In this document: positions 59,163 to 64,000 of the stretch, in pieces
Layout of the letters: each line of letters begins with the position of its first letter
How positions within the stretch are numbered: the first letter of the stretch is position 1
Assembly: GCA_018398765.1 (NCBI GenBank)
Contig: JAHBMJ010001018.1
Span: 43,090 to 107,089 of the forward strand
Direction: 5' to 3'
Origin: Chromera velia
Lineage: Eukaryota > Sar > Chromeraceae
Length of the DNA: 64,000 bases
The notes under the pieces: model-generated
Told to the model about the DNA's origin: nothing
The model's input: the letters and a program-made list of their open reading frames with translations, nothing else
Databases searched by the model: none
Translations under genes and position numbers: made by a program

Positions 59163-59379
59163 TTCTTCCATCTTCTCTCTTCTCAGTCGGTATATGTAGC
59201 TCGACAAACCGTCTGATTCTGATTGATTCATGCATGCATGCATGCAAGCAACAAAATGCAGGAACGATGTCTCTCCGGCCTTGTGTGAATGCAAAATCAA
59301 CCGAAGGGTCTTTCGGTCGGTTGATGATTTTTTGTTTGTTTTCTTCTCTTTTCTTTTCTGCCAATTCCTCCCTGTTCGT

Positions 59380-59418
<39 letters not shown>

Positions 59419-59697
59419 AACAATCTGTCCATACGAAGCTCTCTCGGCAGGTGGACAAGTGCATGTGTTGAGTCTTTACTTGGTGAAGGAGTCAAAAGCT
59501 GGAGGTGGGCGAATGTCACCCCCCCATGGAACTTCCATTTTTCGCACTCTCATACACAACACACACCCCTCGCCTATTTGATGCACGAAAGTAATCAGAT
59601 GCTGTTGCACTTTTTTGGTTGGAGTCTTTCACTCGGGCGGGACGGGAAGAAGTTTTAAGAAAGAGGGCCTAGCTCGCCCCTTACCCCCCCCCCCCCC

Positions 59698-60014
59698 NNN
59701 NNNNNNNNNNNNNNNNNNNNNNNNNNNNNNNNNNNNNNNNNNNNNNNNNNNNNNNNNNNNNNNNNNNNNNNNNNNNNNNNNNNNNNNNNNNNNNNNNNNN
59801 NNNNNNNNNNNNNNNNNNNNNNNNNNNNNNNNNNNNNNNNNNNNNNNNNNNNNNNNNNNNNNNNNNNNNNNNNNNNNNNNNNNNNNNNNNNNNNNNNNNN
59901 NNNNNNNNNNNNNNNNNNNNNNNNNNNNNNNNNNNNNNNNNNNNNNNNNNNNNNNNNNNNNNNNNNNNNNNNNNNNNNNNNNNNNNNNNNNNNNNNNNNN
60001 NNNNNNNNNNNNNN
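59698..60014. other. Assembly gap (Ns) preceded by poly-C
   Basis: 317 undetermined bases starting directly after a long C run, as at the other gap in this window. Confidence 0.95.
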
Positions 60015-60699
60015 AATGCAGTCGTGAAGGCAGACAGGAGAGTCTCTCTCTCTGCGTGCATGGGAATGGACAAGGTGGAGGGGGCGGCTCGGAAGGTGAT
60101 GGATGCATGTGTATGGTTCATGCTGGTTGCATGTCCGTCTGTCTCCATGCATGGCTTGCGTGAGGGAAGAAATTTGAACTTAAAAAGTGTAGAGCGATCG
60201 AAAGAAAGCAAGGCAAGAAAGACAGTAACCAGAAAGTGCTCCCTGTGGAGGTGTGAGAGAGAGAAAGCAGCTCCAGCGAGACAGTCAGTCGAGGCAGGCA
60301 GCTAGTCACACGAGGGAGACCACTGAGGGGCCCTAGTGGGGGGTGTGCGTGGGTGTTTTGCGTGCGTCGATCGTTGCAGCATGATGCATTCATATGAGCG
60401 CAGTGAGGAGGGAGGTCTGCATGGAAGGACTGCAGGGCTTTTATTCTCCGATCGATCGATCGATCGATCTGCATGGCAGTTCGTCTCATTTCGTCCTGCA
60501 TGTGGGCTTTTTTGATTCATGACCAACATTTCGAGTTTTTAAATGCTGTTTTTTGAAGACCTGCACGTTCCTTCGTGGATTGATGTTTGTGCTTGGTCGC
60601 TTTGATCGTTAGTTGCAGTCTGAGCAGCGCGGGGGGGGCACTGCTGCGGCAACGACGGACTCTTTCTCGAGTGACTTGTGTTGCATAGTTTGAATGATT

Positions 60700-61760
60700 C
60701 TAACATTATTGGTTCATCTGATATATGGTGCGGCCTTTTTCGGAAGTAAATAAAGTTTTTTACACTCTTAATTGTCAAGTTGATGTAATTTGTATTTAGC
60801 TGCTTAATGGTCTATAATATAAATTTTTGGGTAAATTATACTAAATTAATTAGGATTAGAAATTAAAAAATAGAGATTGTGTATGGTTATATGCTAGTTG
60901 TATCTAGTAATACTTAGTAATATATTAGTAGCTAGGTGTTAGAAGTAGTTAGAAGGAATGTATGAATAGTTGTGTATAGAGTTTACTGATATTGAAAAAA
61001 TGAGCTTACAAAAGTTACAAAACGACTGTGGAAGCCAAGTGAGACACAAATACTAAGTTTAATACTTTAATAATAATATTAAAATTGTAAAAGCTAGTAC
61101 AAAAGCGGGCCTACCTAGGAGCCCACAGTACTGTCTTGCAGTCCGTTTTTTTATATATACAAATTTTAATGAAACGCAAACACTTTTGAGAAAGTGAGCC
61201 CAGAAAATGACTTCGGGCGGCAATTAAGATGCAAACATAGTTTTGAAATACGATTGAGTAAAAGTGAGCCCACAATACAGTTTTCTGCATACAAACGAGT
61301 CTTTATTAAACGAGGCACGAACACTTTTAGAAAGTGAGTTAACAAAACAACTTCGGAAGCTAAGTGAGACGCGAACAGTTGAAAAAGCAAGTCGACAAGA
61401 TGGTTTTCTACGGTTTTCTACATACACTTTCAGTACGTACCAGAATTAATTTCAAAACACAACCGGATCAAATCGGATCAATTTAGTCTTGGTACAATAT
61501 AAAAGGATGTTTAGTATATCTTAGTACCATGGAGAGATTCGGCGAATGATGATGTTAATGTTTTATGATGCAAAAGTCAATATGATACGTTATATGGCGT
61601 TAAACTTCTAGACTTAAATTTCTAGAGTGAAACTCAGTGAACCGAATATCGCCAAATATGAATGAACCACAACTTTGAGGCCCCGGCTAGTGACTAAGAG
61701 CCCCTCACCATTTTAATTTACATAGGGGGATATGGGGAGGGGAATATGAATGAATCTGCT
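60700..61760. other. AT-rich island with degenerate internal repeats
   Basis: Low-GC segment. Within 60990-61435 related blocks recur: A-rich sequence with GTGAG followed by ACAA/AGAAAA, then CTTCGG or CTGTGG, then AAGTGAGACGCGAAC-like sequence (about 61000, 61190 and 61335). A TACAAACGAG-type block recurs at about 61290. The copies are diverged. They look like an old tandem repeat and no coding frame is seen. Confidence 0.6.
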
Positions 61761-61854
61761 CAACTAAGTTTTTCATTTTTTTTTTCAATAATTGTGCCTC
61801 CGCCCCATATGCACGCTGCGGCTGCGGCTGCGGCTGCATGCGCTCTTTATATTT

Positions 61855-61885
61855 CCGGCCGGGGCCGCGGGCCGCTGCGCACCTA
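61855..61885. promoter_or_regulatory. GC-rich element upstream of gene 10
   Basis: CCGGCCGGGGCCGCGGGCCG followed by CTGCGCACC, about 320 bases before the gene 10 ATG. It resembles the GC-rich blocks in the divergent gaps at 18.9 and 47.4 kb but lacks their shared 12-mer. A core-promoter role is inferred from position. Confidence 0.4.
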
Positions 61886-62201
61886 TGCATGAAGGTCAGA
61901 CAGTCAAAAAATCGGCTAACAGTCGAGACACTATAGCTGCGCATGGAGGCCTTGCCGCCCTGATAGGAAGGGGGGAGAAACGAATGAACTGTTCGATGTT
62001 CTGGGGTTGTAAGGGTTGTGTACATTTCGACAGTCTTAGATCAGCGCTTTTCTTTACTGCTTTGAAGGCGCCTGCATTGTTCTTTTCAGTTTTTCCTGAG
62101 TTCCCTGAAACTCGTCGCGTGTTGAATCGGTTCTTTGATTGACCAAACAACAGCCACGCAGACAGACTGACAAGAGAGTCTAGTAACCGCCTCCCTAGCT
62201 G

Positions 62202-63912
62202 ATGCTGCCAGGGGGCTTCAAGTCGACGCCCGCCTCCCCCAAAGGAGTGCGATTGGATGTGGACGAAAAAGATGAAGTCGATGGACTGAGCAAACTCTCG
62301 GAAGGGGTCAGTTGATCCTTACTTTTTTGCATGCATGCTCTCTCTACGGGCGAAAATGGATATGTATGGTCCAAAGTCACACAAAGCACGCCTTTCTGTC
62401 CCCCCTTTGTGCCTGCAGACCAAGTCACAGTTTCTGCCCTCCTCCTCCATGCGCCCCAAGTCCGGGGGTGCTCTTGTCGCACAGCACCGGTCGGACTCCA
62501 GAGAGACCTCCGGTTCCGATGAATCCTCCAGACAGAATCACAGACGAGGAAGCGGATCGGACGCACTGGACCAGTCCTCCTACAGCCCCGTGTCTCCTGT
62601 GGGTAACGGAAGGCCTGACCTGATGATTACGTGCGGAGAAGAACTCTACGGGGGGGGGATGTCAACTCCCCAGGGGGGGGGAATGGGAGAGGGCCCCGTT
62701 GGTTTCGGGAATATTTCAGAGGATCAGTGGCAACAGCAGCAACACATGCAGCAGACGTCCGTAGAACACCAGCAGCCCCACATGCAGCTTCCACAGGTCG
62801 ACTCTCCTTTCGGAATGGCTCACTGCATGTGGCCCCCTCCGGCCGTTCCGCCGCCAAGTGAACCCTGGGTAGCCCTGCCCATATCCTTGGTGCCTCCCCA
62901 AATGCAGCAGTACGGCCTGCTGCTCTCACCCACGCAGTTTGCAACCATCATGTCCTTCCAGGCCGTTGCAGCCGCTCAGGAACACCATCACAGACAGTCT
63001 ATCTCAGGAGGGAGTATGCTAGGAGGTCCCCCCATGCCTCCAATGATGCCAACCGCAGAACCCCCCTCAATGCCCCCCCCCCAGCCTGAGGCTAATATCC
63101 CCCAAATGATCTACACACCCGCCCCCCCCATGGACAATACAGGCTCCCAGAGACGCAGCTCAGGCAGCCAACACTCCGTCCAGATGTCTGTGGACTCCTG
63201 GGGCCAACCCCGATGCGTTCCCCCCGCACCCACCCGGATGTGCACGCGTCCGATGACGCACAACGAAATGGCCCGTGCGAACACCTGGATGACCAATTTG
63301 GGCCTCGGAGACAGCGCATCGATTGCCGTCATGCCGGAGGGATGCATGGGCAGGGTGGGGGGGAGAAACTCCCAGAGCTCCATCGGGGGTCTGGAGTCAC
63401 TCCGAAGTCAACCCAGCCGCCCCCCCGACGCAAACCAGCAGTACCAGTTCCAGTCGGAGTCCACTTTCTCGGGCCCCGGCTCTGGCCCCGCACAGTCCCC
63501 GTACCAGCACCAGGACATGCGAGTGCAGATGGTCGCACAGGGCGACTACCTCCCCCCCGTGCCCTCGGTTCCGAAGAACCGAAGGGGGTCTCAAGAGAGC
63601 GGTGGTCTCCCTGCATGCGAGGAGGAGGTGAAGGAGGATTCCTCTTTGGAGAGACAGGGCAGAAGCGAGAGGAAGCAGAGATTGAGAAGGACCAGCAGCG
63701 AGGGCCATAAGCGAATGAACACCGGAGAGCCTAGAGAGAGGGGAGAACCGAACAGTAAGGGAATGGGAGACAGAGAGGGAGGGAACAAAGAGAGAACCCA
63801 GCACTATCATCAGCAGCAACAGGAATATCCTGAGTGCGAGTGGAGAATGAGGGACGCCAGCCAGACACCCACTGGAGGAGATCACTACAACATGCCGAGA
63901 CTCGAACAGCCT
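62202..63912 (+). CDS. Gln/Pro/Ser-rich protein, 5' part of a gene continuing past the window
   Basis: Exon 1 is 62202-62306 (35 codons from ATG; donor GTCAGT). Exon 2 is 62419-63912 (498 codons; acceptor CCTGCAG, donor GTCAGTCAGTC). Both junctions are phase 0, so at least 533 residues are encoded here. The sequence is low-complexity: Gln runs (QWQQQQHMQQ), Pro-rich stretches (MWPPPAVPPPSEPW, PPMPPMMP), Ser/Gly-rich segments and a charged Arg/Glu/Lys region near the end of exon 2. A short ordered-looking segment is MTHNEMARANTWMTNLGLGD. No domain is recognised; a folded domain may lie in exons beyond the window. The style resembles RNA-binding or transcriptional regulators such as the zinc-finger protein at 28.7 kb, but that is only a resemblance. 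Confidence 0.7.
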
Positions 63913-64000
63913 GTCAGTCAGTCAGTCAGTGCATGGTTTCTTTCTTCTCTTCTGCGTGTTTGGGAGGGTATGTACACGGGCGTGTAACTGATTGGTTGAT

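Larger units (their letters stand above)
58455..62201. other. Intergenic region between tandem genes 9 and 10
   Basis: No supportable exon. It contains CT/CTTT tracts (59070-59165, 59385-59415), a 317-base assembly gap (59698-60014), an AT-rich island (60700-61760) and a GC-rich element at 61855-61885 before gene 10. A gene across the gap cannot be excluded. Confidence 0.5.

Overview
This window is eukaryotic nuclear DNA, most likely from a photosynthetic alveolate and probably a chromerid alga (Chromera velia-like). The reasons are very intron-rich genes, introns packed with microsatellites and TGCATGCA/GATCGATC palindromes, a nucleus-encoded rubredoxin with a signal-peptide-type leader as expected for a complex plastid, a plant-type alpha-amylase with no secretion signal (cytosolic starch use), and a CCCH zinc finger of a kind I associate with alveolates. 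The species is inference. Most gene models below were built exon by exon from splice sites and intron phase, and they close in frame unless stated.

Layout: (1) an ankyrin-repeat gene on + (exons 41-6274, 5' end outside the window); (2) a 19-exon plant-type alpha-amylase with starch-binding and two fibronectin III domains on - (18574-9146); (3) an unrecognised basic/acidic nuclear-looking protein on + (19406-23489); (4) a 132-residue helical protein on - (27857-27365); (5) an intronless CCCH zinc-finger protein on + (28727-29752); (6) a 19-exon extended synaptotagmin/tricalbin on - (47108-36958); (7) a secreted Cys-rich then acidic protein of unknown family on + (47737-51392); (8) a thylakoid rubredoxin on - (55559-54142); (9) a flavocytochrome b2-type L-lactate dehydrogenase on + (56150-58454); (10) a Q/P/S-rich protein on + (62202 to beyond the window).

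The first nine genes alternate strictly in strand. Each tail-to-tail gap (6.6-7.4, 26.0-26.7, 36.2-36.9 and 51.8-52.7 kb) holds an AT-rich island, while head-to-head gaps are short (about 0.6-0.9 kb). Three of the four head-to-head gaps hold GC-rich elements, and two of these share an identical 12-mer. A fifth AT island (60.7-61.8 kb) precedes gene 10, which is in tandem with gene 9.

The introns are the most unusual part. About half of the 5' splice sites read GTCAG, often opening a GTCA tetranucleotide array that starts at the splice site. Acceptors are mostly TGCAG, one intron is almost pure GT repeat, and a splice donor is tandemly triplicated at an exact 81-base period in the rubredoxin gene. 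There are two assembly gaps, each beside a poly-C run. No tRNA, rRNA, CRISPR array or recognisable transposon or virus-like element was found.
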